This document shows positions 46,907 to 59,117 of a DNA stretch of 64,000 bases, in pieces. The position numbers were made by a program, and so were the translations under genes. Within the stretch, counting starts at the first letter, position 1; every line of letters starts with the position of its first letter. The stretch spans positions 1 through 64,000 of the forward strand of contig PQCP01000100.1 of NCBI GenBank assembly GCA_003062205.1, read 5' to 3'. Below the pieces are notes generated by a model. That model saw only the letters and a list, made by a program, of their open reading frames with translations, was not told the origin of the DNA and searched no databases. The stretch comes from Candidatus Sedimenticola endophacoides. GTDB taxonomy: Bacteria > Pseudomonadota > Gammaproteobacteria > Chromatiales > Chromatiaceae.

Positions 46907-49900
46907 TTGAAAGATCTACTTAAGATTCTGAAGCAGCAAGGACAGACCGAGGATTTCGACTCCATCCGCATCGGTCTGGCCTCACCCGACATGATCCGTT
47001 CCTGGTCTTACGGCGAGGTCAAGAAGCCCGAGACCATCAACTACCGCACCTTCAAGCCGGAGCGCGACGGATTGTTCTGCGCCAAGATCTTCGGTCCGGT
47101 CAGCGACTACGAGTGTCTGTGCGGAAAATATAAGCGGCTCAAACATCGCGGCGTGGTGTGTGAGAAATGCGGAGTCGAGGTGACCCTGGCCAAGGTGCGC
47201 CGCGAGCGTATGGGGCATATTGAGCTGGCCAGCCCGGTGGCGCATATCTGGTTCCTCAAGTCGCTGCCCTCGCGCATCGGCCTGCTCTTGGACATGACGC
47301 TGCGCGATATCGAACGGGTGCTCTACTTCGAGTCCTTCGTGGTGGTCGATGCCGGACTTACCCCGCTGGAGCGCGGTCAGCTGCTGACCGATGAGCAGTA
47401 TCTGGAGGCGATCGAGGAGAACGGCGACGAGTTCGATGCGCGCATGGGCGCCGAGGCGGTCTATGAACTGCTGCGCACCATGAACCTGACCCGCGAGACG
47501 GAGCGTTTGCGCGAGGAGATCGGCTCCACCAACTCCGAGACCAAGCTGAAGAAGCTGAGCAAGCGGCTCAAGCTGGTGGAGTCGTTGAACGAATCCGGCA
47601 ATCGTCCCGAATGGATGATCCTCACGGTGCTGCCGGTGCTGCCGCCGGAGCTGCGGCCCCTGGTGCCGTTGGATGGCGGGCGATTCGCCACCTCCGATCT
47701 CAACGATCTTTACCGGCGCGTGATTAACCGCAACAACCGTCTCAAGCGGCTGCTCGATCTCAACGCGCCCGACATCATCGTGCGTAACGAAAAGCGCATG
47801 CTTCAGGAGTCGGTGGACGCGCTGTTGGACAACGGACGGCGCGGGCGTGCCATCACCGGCACCAACAAGCGTCCCCTGAAGTCCCTGGCCGATATGATCA
47901 AGGGCAAGCAGGGGCGTTTCCGCCAGAATCTGCTGGGCAAGCGCGTCGACTACTCCGGGCGTTCGGTTATTGTGGTGGGTCCGACCCTCAAACTGCACCA
48001 GTGCGGCCTGCCGAAGAAGATGGCCCTGGAGCTGTTCAAGCCGTTCATCTTTTCCAAACTGCAACTGCGCGGTCTGGCCACCACCATCAAGGCCGCCAAG
48101 AAGCTGGTCGAACGCGGAACCGGTGAGGTGTGGGACATCCTCGAAGAGGTGATCCGCGAGCATCCGGTGATGCTCAACCGCGCGCCGACCCTGCACCGTC
48201 TCGGTATCCAGGCCTTTGAGCCGGTACTTATCGAGGGCAAGGCGATCCAGCTCCATCCGCTGGTTTGCACCGCATTCAACGCAGACTTTGACGGCGACCA
48301 GATGGCGGTACACGTGCCGCTGTCGATCGAGGCGCAGCTTGAGGCGCGCAGCCTGATGATGTCCACCAACAACATCCTGTCGCCAGCCAACGGCGAGCCG
48401 ATCATCGTCCCCTCCCAGGACGTGGTGCTCGGGCTCTACTGGATGACCCGCGACCGGATCAACGCCCAGGGCGAGGGGATGGCGTTCGCCAACGTGGCCG
48501 AGGTGAGCCGCGCCTACGAGGCGCGTCAGGTGGCGTTGCAGGCCCGCGTCAAGGTGCGGCTCATGGACAGCGAGATCGATGATGACGGCAACATCACCGA
48601 GGAGCGCAAGGTGGTGGATACCACTGTCGGTCGCGCGCTGCTCTCGGAGATTCTGCCCAAGGGGCTGCCTTTTGAGCTGATCAACCGGCCGATGGACAAG
48701 CGCGCCATCTCCAACATGGTCAACGCCTGTTACCGCCGGGTCGGCCTCAAGGCCACCGTGATCTTCGCGGACCAGGTGATGTACATGGGCTTTCGTCTCG
48801 CCACCAAGGCGGGTGTCTCCATCGGCATGAACGATATGGTGATCCCGCGCGAGAAGGGGAACATTCTTTCCATGGCCGAGCGCGAGGTGCGCGAGATCGA
48901 GAAGCAGTACGCCTCGGGCCTGGTCACCAACGGCGAACGTTACAACAAGGTTGTGGACATCTGGTCCCACACCAACGACCAGGTCGCCAAGGCGATGATG
49001 GCGGGTCTCGGCAAGGAGAGCGTTACCAACAGCGAGGGCAAACAGGAGCAGCAGGACTCTTTCAACTCCATCTTCATGATGGCCGATTCCGGTGCGCGTG
49101 GCTCCGCTGCCCAGATTCGACAGCTCGCCGGAATGCGCGGCCTGATGGCCAAACCGGACGGCTCGATCATCGAGACGCCGATTACCGCCAACTTCCGCGA
49201 GGGTCTTGACGTACTGCAGTACTTCATCTCCACCCACGGTGCACGCAAGGGCCTGGCCGACACCGCCCTCAAGACAGCCAACTCCGGTTACCTGACCCGC
49301 CGGTTGGTGGATGTGGCGCAGGACATGGTCGTGCTGGAGCCTGATTGCGGCACCGAAAACGGCCTGTTGATGCAGCCGATCATCGAGGGTGGTGATGTGG
49401 TCGAACCCCTGCGCGAGCGTATCCTGGGTCGGGTGACGATCGCCGACCTGTTGCGTCCCGGCAGTGACGAGATCGTCTGCGAGTCGGGCACGCTGCTCGA
49501 CGAGACCTGGGTCGATCGCCTGGAGCACTATGGTATCGATCAGGTGATGGTGCGTTCACCCATCACCTGCGACGCCCGGGTCGGCGTTTGTGCCAAGTGC
49601 TATGGCCGTGATCTGGCCAGGGGGCATCAGGTCAACTTCGGCGAGGCGGTGGGCGTCATCGCCGCCCAGTCGATCGGTGAACCCGGCACGCAGCTGACCA
49701 TGCGCACCTTCCACATCGGTGGTGCCGCCTCGCGTGCCGCGGCGGTCAACAGTATCGACGTCAAGAACGGCGGTACCGTGCGGCTGCATAACATTAAGAC
49801 CGTCGAACACCACAGTGGCGACCTGGTCGCGGTCTCCCGCTCCGGTGAACTGACCGTGGTCGACGAGGTGGGTCGTGAGCGCGAGCGTTACAAGGTACCC

Positions 49901-51124
49901 TATGGCGCGCAGATCAAGGTCGCCGATGGCGATACCGTCGAGGGCGGACAGATGGTCGCCGGCTGGGACCCGCATACCCATCCGGTGATCACCGAAGTGG
50001 CGGGTACCCTGCGCTTCGTCGAGTTCGCCGATGGCGTTTCGGTGCAGAGCCAGGTGGATGATGTCACCGGACTGGCCTCGCTGGTGGTCAGTGATCCCAA
50101 GCAGCGGCCCACGGCCGGCAAGGATATGCGGCCGATGGTGAAGTTGGTCGATGACGATGGCAACGACATGAACATCGCCGGCACCGACATTCCCGCCCAC
50201 TATTACCTGCCGGCCGGCGCGGTGGTCAATGTCGCTGACGGCGCCAGGGTGCAGGTGGGTGATACCCTGGCGCGTATCCCCCAGGAGTCCTCCAAGACCC
50301 GTGACATCACCGGTGGTCTGCCCCGCGTGGCCGACCTGTTCGAGGCGCGCAAGCCGAAGGATCCGGCGATCCTGGCCGAGGCGACCGGTACGGTCGGCTT
50401 TGGCAAGGACACCAAGGGCAAGCAGCGCCTGATCATCACTGACTCGGACGGCGTGCAGCACGAGGAGCTGATTCCAAAGTGGCGCCACGTCAACGTCTTC
50501 GAGGGCGAGCATGTGGAGCGCGGCGAGGTGATCTCCGACGGTGAGCTCAATCCCCACGACATCCTGCGCCTGCGCGGGGTGATCGACCTGGCCGCCTATC
50601 TGGTCAAGGAGATTCAGGATGTGTACCGCCTGCAGGGTGTGAAGATCAACGACAAGCACATCGAGGTGATCATTCGCCAGATGCTGCGCAAGGTCGAGGT
50701 CACCGCCCCGGGTGATACCAAGCTGCTGCGTGGCGAGCAGGTGGAGCGCTCGCGCATTCTTGATGCCAATGATGAAGCCGTGACCGAGGACAAGCAGCCG
50801 GCCCTCTGGGAGCCGCTGCTGCTGGGCATCACCAAGGCATCGCTGGCCACCGAGTCGTTCATCTCGGCGGCCTCGTTCCAGGAGACCACCCGGGTGTTGA
50901 CCGAAGCGGCGGTACGCGGCTCCTCCGATACCCTGAACGGGCTCAAGGAGAACGTGATTGTCGGGCGTCTGATACCCGCGGGCACCGGCCTCTCCTACCA
51001 CAACGAGCGGCGTAACCGCAGGATCAAGGAGTTGGCGGCGGAAGAGGGTGAGGTGAAGGTAGAGATGGCTGCCGATGAAGTGGAAGAGGCGATCAAGCAG
51101 GCATTGAATACGGCGGAGAGCTGA
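46907..51124 (+). CDS. rpoC: DNA-directed RNA polymerase subunit beta'
   Basis: A 1405-residue subunit. The N-terminal zinc ribbon reads [32 protein letters not shown] holds the three Asp that bind catalytic Mg. A second zinc site ([13 protein letters not shown]) is present. Start TTG 46907 with AGGAG upstream; no ATG nearby gives the conserved [11 protein letters not shown]. Confidence 0.99.
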   Translation: MKDLLKILKQQGQTEDFDSIRIGLASPDMIRSWSYGEVKKPETINYRTFKPERDGLFCAKIFGPVSDYECLCGKYKRLKHRGVVCEKCGVEVTLAKVRRERMGHIELASPVAHIWFLKSLPSRIGLLLDMTLRDIERVLYFESFVVVDAGLTPLERGQLLTDEQYLEAIEENGDEFDARMGAEAVYELLRTMNLTRETERLREEIGSTNSETKLKKLSKRLKLVESLNESGNRPEWMILTVLPVLPPELRPLVPLDGGRFATSDLNDLYRRVINRNNRLKRLLDLNAPDIIVRNEKRMLQESVDALLDNGRRGRAITGTNKRPLKSLADMIKGKQGRFRQNLLGKRVDYSGRSVIVVGPTLKLHQCGLPKKMALELFKPFIFSKLQLRGLATTIKAAKKLVERGTGEVWDILEEVIREHPVMLNRAPTLHRLGIQAFEPVLIEGKAIQLHPLVCTAFNADFDGDQMAVHVPLSIEAQLEARSLMMSTNNILSPANGEPIIVPSQDVVLGLYWMTRDRINAQGEGMAFANVAEVSRAYEARQVALQARVKVRLMDSEIDDDGNITEERKVVDTTVGRALLSEILPKGLPFELINRPMDKRAISNMVNACYRRVGLKATVIFADQVMYMGFRLATKAGVSIGMNDMVIPREKGNILSMAEREVREIEKQYASGLVTNGERYNKVVDIWSHTNDQVAKAMMAGLGKESVTNSEGKQEQQDSFNSIFMMADSGARGSAAQIRQLAGMRGLMAKPDGSIIETPITANFREGLDVLQYFISTHGARKGLADTALKTANSGYLTRRLVDVAQDMVVLEPDCGTENGLLMQPIIEGGDVVEPLRERILGRVTIADLLRPGSDEIVCESGTLLDETWVDRLEHYGIDQVMVRSPITCDARVGVCAKCYGRDLARGHQVNFGEAVGVIAAQSIGEPGTQLTMRTFHIGGAASRAAAVNSIDVKNGGTVRLHNIKTVEHHSGDLVAVSRSGELTVVDEVGRERERYKVPYGAQIKVADGDTVEGGQMVAGWDPHTHPVITEVAGTLRFVEFADGVSVQSQVDDVTGLASLVVSDPKQRPTAGKDMRPMVKLVDDDGNDMNIAGTDIPAHYYLPAGAVVNVADGARVQVGDTLARIPQESSKTRDITGGLPRVADLFEARKPKDPAILAEATGTVGFGKDTKGKQRLIITDSDGVQHEELIPKWRHVNVFEGEHVERGEVISDGELNPHDILRLRGVIDLAAYLVKEIQDVYRLQGVKINDKHIEVIIRQMLRKVEVTAPGDTKLLRGEQVERSRILDANDEAVTEDKQPALWEPLLLGITKASLATESFISAASFQETTRVLTEAAVRGSSDTLNGLKENVIVGRLIPAGTGLSYHNERRNRRIKELAAEEGEVKVEMAADEVEEAIKQALNTAES

Positions 51125-51147
51125 TCTCGAAGCCGCGATCCGACCGG

Positions 51148-51163
51148 GCCACCACACGGTGGC
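51148..51163 (+). terminator. Small hairpin after rpoC
   Basis: GCCACC/GGTGGC with loop ACAC, 24 bases after the rpoC stop, in a GC-rich repeat-like stretch without U-run. Possible weak end of the rpoBC message. Confidence 0.4.
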
Positions 51164-51218
51164 GGGCCGGCCGGGTGACGGCCATGGCGGCCGGAAGTTT
51201 TGTATACAGTAATATACC

Positions 51219-51247
51219 TTGACATGCATTCAAAGGTTACGTAGAAT
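51219..51247 (+). promoter_or_regulatory. str operon promoter (rpsL)
   Basis: Perfect -35 TTGACA (51219-51224), 17-base spacer and TAGAAT (51242-51247). An A/T-rich UP-like stretch (51196-51217) precedes it, and the GCGCGCTCTT discriminator matches the tRNA operon promoter. A ~185-base leader without gene leads to rpsL. Confidence 0.85.
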
Positions 51248-51437
51248 GCGCGCTCTTTCGGTGCCGCTGGCGCCGGGACTCGTTTTTGAATCTCGCGGCA
51301 AAAAGGCCGCTGGATGAACAGGTTACGAGCAGGCTATCGGGTATCTGGCGCGACACTGGGCGCCGGAGGGGTGATTGCCAGCTCTTTCTGGTGCGAGAGG
51401 GTGCGGTTTCTGTTGGTACCCTTGGGGACGGAGTTAA

Positions 51438-51812
51438 ATGGCAACAATCAATCAGTTGGTGCGCAAGCCTCGCAAGCGCAAAGTTGAAAAGAGCAATGTG
51501 CCGGCCCTTGAGGCCTGCCCGCAAAAGCGTGGCGTGTGCACCCGCGTATACACCACGACCCCGAAGAAGCCGAACTCGGCGCTTCGGAAGGTCGCGCGTG
51601 TGCGCCTGACCAACGGTTATGAGGTCACCAGCTACATCGGCGGTGAGGGGCATAACCTGCAAGAGCACTCGGTGGTGCTGATCCGTGGCGGTCGTGTAAA
51701 GGATCTGCCCGGTGTGCGCTATCACGTAGTCCGTGGCAGCCTCGATACCTCCGGTGTCGATAAGCGCCGTCAGGGTCGTTCCAAGTATGGCGCCAAGCGG
51801 CCCAAGAGCTGA
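51438..51812 (+). CDS. rpsL: 30S ribosomal protein S12
   Basis: A 124-residue protein at the decoding centre. [13 protein letters not shown] and [14 protein letters not shown] are wild type at the positions where streptomycin-resistance changes occur. The Asp in the latter is the RimO methylthiolation site. First gene of the str operon. Confidence 0.98.
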   Translation: MATINQLVRKPRKRKVEKSNVPALEACPQKRGVCTRVYTTTPKKPNSALRKVARVRLTNGYEVTSYIGGEGHNLQEHSVVLIRGGRVKDLPGVRYHVVRGSLDTSGVDKRRQGRSKYGAKRPKS

Positions 51813-51846
51813 TTGGTTGCATTGAGAAAAGGCTGAGTCAAGAGTC

Positions 51847-52317
51847 ATGGCAAGAAGAGGCGTTGCAGCAAAGCGAGAGATCCTTCCGGATCCCAAGTTC
51901 GGAAGTGAACTGCTCACCAAATTCATGAACATGGTGATGGTCGACGGCAAGAAGGCGGTGGCCGAAAAGATCCTCTACGGGGCGCTGGACACCCTCTCCA
52001 AGCGCGGAGGCGGTGAACCGATGGAGCTGTTGGAGAAGGCGCTCGACAATGTGCGGCCAATGGTTGAGGTGAAGTCCCGCCGGGTCGGCGGTGCCACCTA
52101 CCAGGTTCCGGTCGAGGTGCGCGCCACCCGTCGCAACACCCTGGCCATGCGCTGGCTGATCGATGCCGCGCGCAAGCGCAGCGAGAAGTCGATGGCCCAG
52201 CGCCTCGCCGGTGAGCTGGCCGATGCCGCGGAACAGCGCGGCTCTGCGGTCAAGAAGCGCGAGGATACCCACCGCATGGCGGAGGCGAACAAGGCCTTCT
52301 CGCACTACCGCTGGTAA
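51847..52317 (+). CDS. rpsG: 30S ribosomal protein S7
   Basis: A 156-residue primary binder of the 16S 3' domain, and the str-operon repressor in E. coli. [18 protein letters not shown] and the C-terminal NKAFSHYRW are typical. 34 bases after rpsL. Confidence 0.98.
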   Translation: MARRGVAAKREILPDPKFGSELLTKFMNMVMVDGKKAVAEKILYGALDTLSKRGGGEPMELLEKALDNVRPMVEVKSRRVGGATYQVPVEVRATRRNTLAMRWLIDAARKRSEKSMAQRLAGELADAAEQRGSAVKKREDTHRMAEANKAFSHYRW

Positions 52318-52389
52318 CGCTTCATCTGTTTCCCCGGAGCCCGCGCGGCTTCGGTACGCTCTTTAACATTGTTGATCGGGATCGAATAC

Positions 52390-54486
52390 GTGGCACGTAG
52401 CACGCCCATTGAACGGTATCGCAATCTTGGCATCATGGCGCACATTGACGCCGGCAAGACGACGACGACCGAGCGCGTACTCTACTACACCGGAGTGTCT
52501 CACAAGATTGGTGAGGTTCATGATGGTGCTGCCACGATGGACTGGATGGAGCAGGAGCAGGAGCGAGGAATCACTATCACCTCCGCTGCCACCACCTGTT
52601 TCTGGAGCGGCATGGACAAGCAGTTCCCGGAACACCGGATCAACATTATCGATACCCCGGGGCATGTGGATTTCACCATTGAGGTGGAGCGCTCCCTGCG
52701 GGTCCTCGACGGCGCCTGCGCCGTCTTCTGCGCCGTCGGTGGCGTGGAGCCTCAATCCGAAACCGTCTGGCGCCAGGCCAACAAGTACGGTGTGCCCCGT
52801 ATCGCATTCGTCAACAAGATGGATCGCATGGGGGCGGATTTTCTGCGTGTCGTTTCCCAGGTCAAGAGTCGTCTTGGCGCCACCCCGGTTCCGCTGCAGA
52901 TCGCGATCGGCGCCGAGGAGCAGTTTCGCGGCGTAATCGACCTGATCAAGATGAAGGCCGTGGTCTGGGATGAGGCCTCGCGCGGCATGGAGTTCTCCGA
53001 GCAGGAGGTGCCTTCTGAGCTGCGGGAACTGGCCAGCGAGTGGCGAGAGCGCCTGGTCGAGGCCGCAGCCGAGGCGGACGAGGAGCTGATGGACCGCTAC
53101 CTTGATGCGGGTGAACTGAGCGACGAGGAGATACGCCGCGGAATCCGCAAGCGTACCCTTGCCAACGAGATCACCCCGATGCTGTGCGGCTCCGCCTTCA
53201 AGAACAAAGGCGTTCAGGCGATGCTGGACGCGGTCATCGAATATCTGCCTTCGCCCGTGGATGTGCCGCCGATCTCCGGGGTGTTGAACGACGCGGCGGA
53301 GACCCGCGCCAGCCGTCCTCCCAGCGACGATGCGCCCTTCGCGGCCCTGGCGTTCAAGATCGCCACGGATCCTTTTGTCGGCACCCTCACCTTCTTTCGG
53401 GCCTACTCAGGTGTGCTGAAGTCGGGCGACAGTGTGTTCAATCCCATCAAGGGGAAGAAGGAACGGATCGGGCGCATCCTGCAGATGCACGCCAACTCCC
53501 GCGAGGAGATCAAGGAGGTGCGCGCGGGGGATATCGCCGCCGCCGTCGGCCTTAAGGACGTCACCACGGGCGAGACCCTGTGTGCGCTGGATTCTGTGAT
53601 CACGCTTGAAAAGATGGATTTTCCGGAGCCGGTGATCGCCGTCGCGGTCGAGCCGCGGACTCAGGCGGACCAGGAGAAGATGGGTGTCGCCCTGTCCAAG
53701 CTGGCCCAGGAGGATCCCTCGTTTCGCGTATCCACCGATGCTGAGTCAGGGCAGACCATTATCGCCGGCATGGGCGAGTTGCACCTGGATATTATCGTCG
53801 ACCGCATGAAGCGGGAGTTCAAGGTCGAGGCCAATGTCGGCGCCCCCCAGGTCGCCTATCGGGAGACCATCCGCGCCCGGGTGGAGCACGAGTGCAAGTT
53901 TGTTCGTCAGTCCGGCGGGCGCGGCCAGTACGGCCACGTCTGGCTGCGCATCGAGCCGCAGGAGGAGGGGGGCGGGTACCTCTTTGTCAACGAAGTGGTG
54001 GGTGGCGCGGTGCCGCGTGAGTACATACCTGCGGTCGATAAGGGTGTACAGGAGCAGTTGGAGGGTGGTATCATGGCTGGCTACCCCGTGGTTGATGTGA
54101 AAGTCACCCTCTTTGACGGTTCCTATCACGATGTGGACTCCAGTGAGATGGCGTTCAAGATCGCCGGATCGATGTGTATGAGAGAGGGCGGTCTGAAGGC
54201 GAAGCCGGTCCTTCTGGAGCCGATCATGAAGGTTGAGGTGGTGACACCGGAAGAATACATGGGCGATGTGATGGGCGATCTGAACAGTCGCCGGGGCATC
54301 GTCCAGGGGATGGAAGATTCCGCTGCAGGCAAGCAGATCAGGGCCGAGGTGCCGCTGTCCGCAATGTTCGGTTACGCGACCGATCTGCGTTCAGCCACCC
54401 AGGGACGGGCGACCTACAGCATGGAGTTTTCCCGCTATAGCGAGGTGCCGGCAAGCTTGGCCGACGCCGTGATTAAGAAACATTAG
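52390..54486 (+). CDS. fusA: Elongation factor G
   Basis: A 698-residue translocase GTPase. [13 protein letters not shown] (P-loop), [13 protein letters not shown] and [10 protein letters not shown] (G4) are conserved, with five domains. The GTG at 52390 ([13 protein letters not shown] follows) matches the family. An in-frame TTG 21 bases upstream is less likely. Confidence 0.98.
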   Translation: MARSTPIERYRNLGIMAHIDAGKTTTTERVLYYTGVSHKIGEVHDGAATMDWMEQEQERGITITSAATTCFWSGMDKQFPEHRINIIDTPGHVDFTIEVERSLRVLDGACAVFCAVGGVEPQSETVWRQANKYGVPRIAFVNKMDRMGADFLRVVSQVKSRLGATPVPLQIAIGAEEQFRGVIDLIKMKAVVWDEASRGMEFSEQEVPSELRELASEWRERLVEAAAEADEELMDRYLDAGELSDEEIRRGIRKRTLANEITPMLCGSAFKNKGVQAMLDAVIEYLPSPVDVPPISGVLNDAAETRASRPPSDDAPFAALAFKIATDPFVGTLTFFRAYSGVLKSGDSVFNPIKGKKERIGRILQMHANSREEIKEVRAGDIAAAVGLKDVTTGETLCALDSVITLEKMDFPEPVIAVAVEPRTQADQEKMGVALSKLAQEDPSFRVSTDAESGQTIIAGMGELHLDIIVDRMKREFKVEANVGAPQVAYRETIRARVEHECKFVRQSGGRGQYGHVWLRIEPQEEGGGYLFVNEVVGGAVPREYIPAVDKGVQEQLEGGIMAGYPVVDVKVTLFDGSYHDVDSSEMAFKIAGSMCMREGGLKAKPVLLEPIMKVEVVTPEEYMGDVMGDLNSRRGIVQGMEDSAAGKQIRAEVPLSAMFGYATDLRSATQGRATYSMEFSRYSEVPASLADAVIKKH

Positions 54487-54506
54487 TTCCTCAAGGGGAT
54501 AGAATC

Positions 54507-55697
54507 GTGTCTAAAGCAAAATTCGAGCGCACAAAACCGCACGTGAACGTGGGCACCATCGGTCACGTTGACCATGGCAAGACCACCCTGACCGCGGCGA
54601 TCACCAAGGTGATGGCTGAGGCCCGCGGCGGTGAATTCAAGGACTACGCCGATATCGACAACGCCCCTGAAGAGCGTGAGCGCGGTATCACCATCGCCAC
54701 CGCGCACGTGGAGTACGAGTCCGACACCCGCCACTACGCGCACGTCGACTGCCCTGGACACGCCGATTATGTGAAGAACATGATCACCGGCGCGGCGCAG
54801 ATGGACGGAGCGGTCCTGGTGGTCTCCGCGGCGGACGGTCCGATGCCCCAGACCCGTGAGCACATCCTGCTCTCCCGTCAGGTTGGTGTGCCCTACATTC
54901 TGGTGTACATGAACAAGGCGGACATGGTCGATGACGAGGAGCTGCTGGAGCTGGTGGAGATGGAAGTGCGCGAGCTTCTGGACCAGTACGAGTTCCCCGG
55001 AGACGACACCCCGATCGTGGTAGGTTCCGCGCTGAAGGCGCTCGAAGGGGACACCTCGGATATCGGTGCGCCGTCGATCATCAAGCTGGTGGAGGCGATG
55101 GATGCCTACATTCCCACCCCGGAGCGTGACACCGACAAGCCGTTCCTGATGCCGATCGAGGATGTGTTCTCGATCTCCGGTCGCGGCACGGTGGTGACCG
55201 GTCGCGTGGAGCGCGGCGTGGTGAAGGTGGGTGAGGAGATCGAGATTGTGGGTATCCGCGATACCCAGAAGACCACCTGTACCGGCGTTGAGATGTTCCG
55301 CAAGCTGCTGGATCAGGGGCAGGCGGGCGACAACGTGGGCGTGCTGCTGCGCGGCACCAAGCGTGACGATGTGGAGCGCGGCCAGGTGCTGGCGCGTCCC
55401 GGCACCATCACCCCGCACACCCATTTTGAGTGTGAGGTGTATGTGCTGAGCAAGGATGAGGGTGGTCGTCACACGCCGTTTTTCAACGGTTACCGTCCGC
55501 AGTTTTACTTCCGTACCACCGACGTGACCGGAGCCTGCGACCTTCCCGAGGGTATAGAGATGGTGATGCCGGGTGACAACGTGAAGATGACCGTCAAGCT
55601 GATCGCGCCCATCGCCATGGAAGAGGGACTGCGTTTCGCTATCCGCGAAGGTGGCCGCACCGTCGGCGCCGGCGTTGTATCCAAGATCATTGAGTAA
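54507..55697 (+). CDS. tuf: Elongation factor Tu, second copy
   Basis: A 396-residue protein identical to the copy at 37445. Starts with GTG, 20 bases after fusA. Differences in DNA are confined to the start codon, codons 7 and 12 and one codon near the stop, as far as I could compare by eye; this is typical of recent gene conversion. rpsJ follows after five bases. Confidence 0.98.
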   Translation: MSKAKFERTKPHVNVGTIGHVDHGKTTLTAAITKVMAEARGGEFKDYADIDNAPEERERGITIATAHVEYESDTRHYAHVDCPGHADYVKNMITGAAQMDGAVLVVSAADGPMPQTREHILLSRQVGVPYILVYMNKADMVDDEELLELVEMEVRELLDQYEFPGDDTPIVVGSALKALEGDTSDIGAPSIIKLVEAMDAYIPTPERDTDKPFLMPIEDVFSISGRGTVVTGRVERGVVKVGEEIEIVGIRDTQKTTCTGVEMFRKLLDQGQAGDNVGVLLRGTKRDDVERGQVLARPGTITPHTHFECEVYVLSKDEGGRHTPFFNGYRPQFYFRTTDVTGACDLPEGIEMVMPGDNVKMTVKLIAPIAMEEGLRFAIREGGRTVGAGVVSKIIE

Positions 55698-55702
55698 TAA
55701 AT

Positions 55703-56014
55703 ATGGCCAACCAGAGAATCCGTATTCGACTGAAGGCTTTCGATCACCGTCTGATCGATCAGTCCGCGCGCGAAATCGTGGAAACTGCCAAGCGCACCGG
55801 CGCCCAGGTACGTGGACCGATTCCGATGCCGACCAAGAAAGAGCGGTACACCGTGCTGATCTCTCCGCACGTCAACAAAGACGCCCGTGACCAGTACGAG
55901 ATCCGTACCCACAAGCGTCTGATGGATATCGTCGATCCGACAGACAAGACCGTCGATGCGCTGATGAAGCTGGATCTCGCAGCCGGTGTTGACGTTCAGA
56001 TCAAGCTGAACTGA
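55703..56014 (+). CDS. rpsJ: 30S ribosomal protein S10
   Basis: A 103-residue S10 (also NusE, the partner of NusB and NusG). [16 protein letters not shown] and [15 protein letters not shown] are typical. Only five bases after tuf, so the long L4-regulated S10 leader of E. coli is absent and S10 genes are read from upstream. Confidence 0.98.
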   Translation: MANQRIRIRLKAFDHRLIDQSAREIVETAKRTGAQVRGPIPMPTKKERYTVLISPHVNKDARDQYEIRTHKRLMDIVDPTDKTVDALMKLDLAAGVDVQIKLN

Positions 56015-56025
56015 GGTTAAGAACA

Positions 56026-56676
56026 ATGGCGATTGGAATTGTCGGACGTAAGGTAGGCATGACCCGGGTCTTCACAGAAGCCGGTGCCTCCGTCCCAGTA
56101 ACAGTTATTGAGATAGAACCCAACCGGGTTACCCAGCTACGCACCGTCGAAAACGACGGCTATAGCGCAGTGCAGGTCACCACCGGAAGCCGCAAGGCGT
56201 CACGGGTCAACAAGCCTGAGAGCGGGCACCTGGCCCGGGCCGGCGTCGAGGCGGGCCGTGGTCTGTGGGAGTTTCGCCTGGGCGAGGGTGAGGGCGAAGG
56301 CCTGGAGGTCGGCGGCGAGATCAACATCGATATTTTCGAGGCGGGTCAGATCGTCGATGTGCGTGGCATCACCAAGGGCAAGGGTTTCCAGGGCGGCGTG
56401 AAGCGTTACAACTTCCGCATGCAGGATGCCACCCACGGCAACTCGCTGTCCCATCGCGCACCCGGTTCCATCGGTCAGTGTCAGACCCCCGGGCGCGTCT
56501 TCAAGGGGAAGAAGATGGCCGGTCACATGGGTAGTGTTCAGCGCTCGGCCCAGAACATTGAAGTGGTTCGCGTCGATGCGGAGCGCAACCTGCTTTTGGT
56601 CAAGGGCTCGGTGCCCGGCGCCAAGGGTGGGAACGTCATCGTTACGCCGGCTATCAAGCTGGTGAACAAGGGGTAA
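56026..56676 (+). CDS. rplC: 50S ribosomal protein L3
   Basis: A 216-residue assembly-initiating protein. [14 protein letters not shown] at the N-terminus. The long loop [19 protein letters not shown] reaches the peptidyl-transferase centre and has the PrmB-methylated Gln. Confidence 0.98.
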   Translation: MAIGIVGRKVGMTRVFTEAGASVPVTVIEIEPNRVTQLRTVENDGYSAVQVTTGSRKASRVNKPESGHLARAGVEAGRGLWEFRLGEGEGEGLEVGGEINIDIFEAGQIVDVRGITKGKGFQGGVKRYNFRMQDATHGNSLSHRAPGSIGQCQTPGRVFKGKKMAGHMGSVQRSAQNIEVVRVDAERNLLLVKGSVPGAKGGNVIVTPAIKLVNKG

Positions 56677-56681
56677 TCGAT

Positions 56682-57296
56682 ATGGATCTCAACGTCAAAG
56701 CAGGTAGCGGCAGCGCGGAGACCATGCAGGTTTCCGATGCCGTGTTCGCCGCGGACTACAACCAGGCCCTGATTCATCAGGTCGTCACCGCTTACATGGC
56801 GGGCGCGCGTTCCGGTACCAAGGCCCAGAAAACCCGTGCCGAGGTCAGTGGCGGCGGTGCCAAGCCATGGCGCCAGAAGGGTACGGGCCGCGCGCGATCC
56901 GGCAGCAGCAGCAGCCCGATCTGGCGCTCCGGCGGCGTCACCTTCGCGGCCCGTCCGCGCAACCATGAGCAGAAGGTCAACCGCAAGATGTACCGCGGTG
57001 CCCTGCGCTCGATCCTCTCCGAACTGCTGCGTCAGGAGCGCCTGGTGGCAGTCTCCGATCTGGCGGTCTCGGCGCCGAAGACCAAGGAGCTGGTCTCCAG
57101 GCTCAATGAGCTGGGTCTCAAGGAGGTGCTCATCGTGGCTGAAAGTCCCGACGAGAACCTCTATCTCGCCGCACGCAACTTGCTGAACGTGGATGTGTGT
57201 GACGTCAACGAGGTCGATCCAGTCAGCCTGATCGGTTTCGACACGGTACTGATGACCTCTGGCGCCATCAAGTCTCTGGAGGGACGGCTGTCATGA
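56682..57296 (+). CDS. rplD: 50S ribosomal protein L4
   Basis: A 204-residue protein whose extended loop ([15 protein letters not shown]) lines the exit tunnel. Full length. It overlaps rplW by four bases (ATGA). Confidence 0.97.
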   Translation: MDLNVKAGSGSAETMQVSDAVFAADYNQALIHQVVTAYMAGARSGTKAQKTRAEVSGGGAKPWRQKGTGRARSGSSSSPIWRSGGVTFAARPRNHEQKVNRKMYRGALRSILSELLRQERLVAVSDLAVSAPKTKELVSRLNELGLKEVLIVAESPDENLYLAARNLLNVDVCDVNEVDPVSLIGFDTVLMTSGAIKSLEGRLS

Positions 57297-57589
57297 ACAA
57301 AGAGCGTTTGATGCAGGTGCTGGTCGGTCCGGTGGTCTCTGAAAAGAGTACCAACGCAGCCGATGCGGGCCGACAGTTTGTATTCAAGGTGGTGCCCAGC
57401 GCCACCAAGCCCGAGATCAAGAAGGCGGTCGAGTTGATGTTCGATGTCAAGGTCGATGCCGTGCGAGTGGTCAACATCAAGGGCAAACAGAAACGTTTCG
57501 GTGCCGTCATGGGTCGCCGCAACGGTGTTCGCAAGGCCTACGTCAAGCTGGCCGAGGGTAACGATATCGATTTCGGGGGCGGCGCCTGA
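57293..57589 (+). CDS. rplW: 50S ribosomal protein L23
   Basis: A 98-residue protein at the tunnel exit that docks trigger factor and [18 protein letters not shown] and [14 protein letters not shown] are conserved. Its ATG overlaps the rplD stop. Confidence 0.97.
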   Translation: MNKERLMQVLVGPVVSEKSTNAADAGRQFVFKVVPSATKPEIKKAVELMFDVKVDAVRVVNIKGKQKRFGAVMGRRNGVRKAYVKLAEGNDIDFGGGA

Positions 57590-57629
57590 GCGGGCCGTTT
57601 CAGGAACGATCTAGAGCGGAAGTAAGACA

Positions 57630-58457
57630 ATGGCAATTGTTAAGACAAAACCAACTTCAGCCGGCCGTCGATTTGTTGTCAAGGTGGTTGACGCCGACCT
57701 GCACAAAGGTGAACCCTACGCGCCTCTGCTGGAGAAAAAGAGCAAGACCGGCGGCCGTAACAACAACGGTCACATTACCACCCGTCACAGGGGTGGGGGT
57801 CACAAGCAGCGCTATCGTGTGATCGACTTCAAGCGTGACAAGGACGGCATCCCCGGCGAGGTTGAGCGGATCGAGTACGATCCCAACCGCACCGCCAATA
57901 TCGCCCTTGTCAAATACGCCGATGGCGAACGCCGCTACATCATCGCACCCAAGGGGATCAAGGCCGGGGCGCGGATCATGTCCGGTGAAGAGGCCGAGAT
58001 TCGTCCCGGTAACTGCCTGCCACTACGCAACATTCCGGTAGGCTCGGTGGTCCACTGCGTGGAGATGAAGGTGGGTAAGGGCGCTCAGATGGCGCGCTCC
58101 GCCGGCGCCTCGGTGCAGCTGGTTGCGCGTGATGGCGAGTATGCCACTCTGCGTCTGCGCTCCGGCGAGATGCGCAAGGTCCGCTACGAGTGTCGCGCGG
58201 TGCTGGGCGAGGTGGGCAACTCCGAGCACAACCTGCGCAAACTCGGCAAGGCCGGTGCATCGCGCTGGCGCGGCGTACGCCCGACCGTTCGCGGTGTCGC
58301 CATGAATCCGGTCGATCACCCGCACGGTGGTGGCGAGGGACGCACCTCTGGTGGCCGTCACCCCGTCTCTCCGTGGGGTGTGCCCACCAAGGGCAAGAAG
58401 ACGCGTACCAACAAGCGCACGAATAAGATGATCGTGCGTCGTCGCAACCGCAAGTAA
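57630..58457 (+). CDS. rplB: 50S ribosomal protein L2
   Basis: A 275-residue protein close to the peptidyl-transferase centre. [12 protein letters not shown] and the loop [15 protein letters not shown] with the conserved His are present. 40 bases after rplW. Confidence 0.98.
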   Translation: MAIVKTKPTSAGRRFVVKVVDADLHKGEPYAPLLEKKSKTGGRNNNGHITTRHRGGGHKQRYRVIDFKRDKDGIPGEVERIEYDPNRTANIALVKYADGERRYIIAPKGIKAGARIMSGEEAEIRPGNCLPLRNIPVGSVVHCVEMKVGKGAQMARSAGASVQLVARDGEYATLRLRSGEMRKVRYECRAVLGEVGNSEHNLRKLGKAGASRWRGVRPTVRGVAMNPVDHPHGGGEGRTSGGRHPVSPWGVPTKGKKTRTNKRTNKMIVRRRNRK

Positions 58458-58478
58458 ACGGAACCGAGGTAAGTAAAA

Positions 58479-58754
58479 GTGCCACGTTCAATTAAAAAAG
58501 GCCCGTTCGTAGACCACCACCTGGCTAAGAAGGTCGATGAGGCGGTTGCGAGCAACAGTAAGCGTCCGATCAAGACCTGGTCGCGTCGTTCCATGATACT
58601 GCCGGAGATGGTCGGCCTGACTGTCGCCGTCTACAACGGCCGCCAGCATGTACCGGTTCTCGTATCCGAGAATATGGTTGGTCACAAACTGGGTGAGTTC
58701 GCCCTGACCCGAACCTATCGTGGTCACGCGGCGGATAAGAAGTCCAAACGATAA
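58479..58754 (+). CDS. rpsS: 30S ribosomal protein S19
   Basis: A 91-residue protein in the 30S head. [14 protein letters not shown] and [16 protein letters not shown] are typical. GTG start with GAGGT upstream. Confidence 0.97.
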   Translation: MPRSIKKGPFVDHHLAKKVDEAVASNSKRPIKTWSRRSMILPEMVGLTVAVYNGRQHVPVLVSENMVGHKLGEFALTRTYRGHAADKKSKR

Positions 58755-58768
58755 ACGGGGATTGAGAA

Positions 58769-59101
58769 ATGCAGGCTATAGCAAAACACCGCTTTGCGCG
58801 TATCTCGGCCCAGAAGGGTCGTTTGGTCGCCGATCAGATCCGTGGTCTGCCGGTGGAGAAGGCGTTGAACGTCCTGAACTTCTCCACCAAGAAGGGCGCT
58901 GACCTGATGAAAAAGGTACTCGATTCCGCTATCGCAAACGCGGAGAACAACGATGGCGCGGACATCGACGAGCTCAAGGTCTCCGCGGTCTATGTTGACG
59001 AGGGGCCGACCATGAAGCGGATTCGCGCACGTGCCAAAGGCCGCGCGGCCCGGATTTTGAAACGGACCAGCCACATCACTGTGGCTGTTTCAGACAAGTA
59101 A
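58769..59101 (+). CDS. rplV: 50S ribosomal protein L22
   Basis: A 110-residue exit-tunnel protein. [19 protein letters not shown] and the hairpin tip [14 protein letters not shown] are conserved. Confidence 0.97.
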   Translation: MQAIAKHRFARISAQKGRLVADQIRGLPVEKALNVLNFSTKKGADLMKKVLDSAIANAENNDGADIDELKVSAVYVDEGPTMKRIRARAKGRAARILKRTSHITVAVSDK

Positions 59102-59117
59102 GGCAAGAGAGGCCAAT

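Noticed and set aside
46982..49528. 848-residue antisense frame over rpoC
   Set aside because: Shadow of rpoC with no start signal or family resemblance.
51190..51220. LexA/SOS-type box in the AT-rich stretch before rpsL
   Set aside because: The CTG-N10-CAG spacing is not met; an UP-element role fits better.
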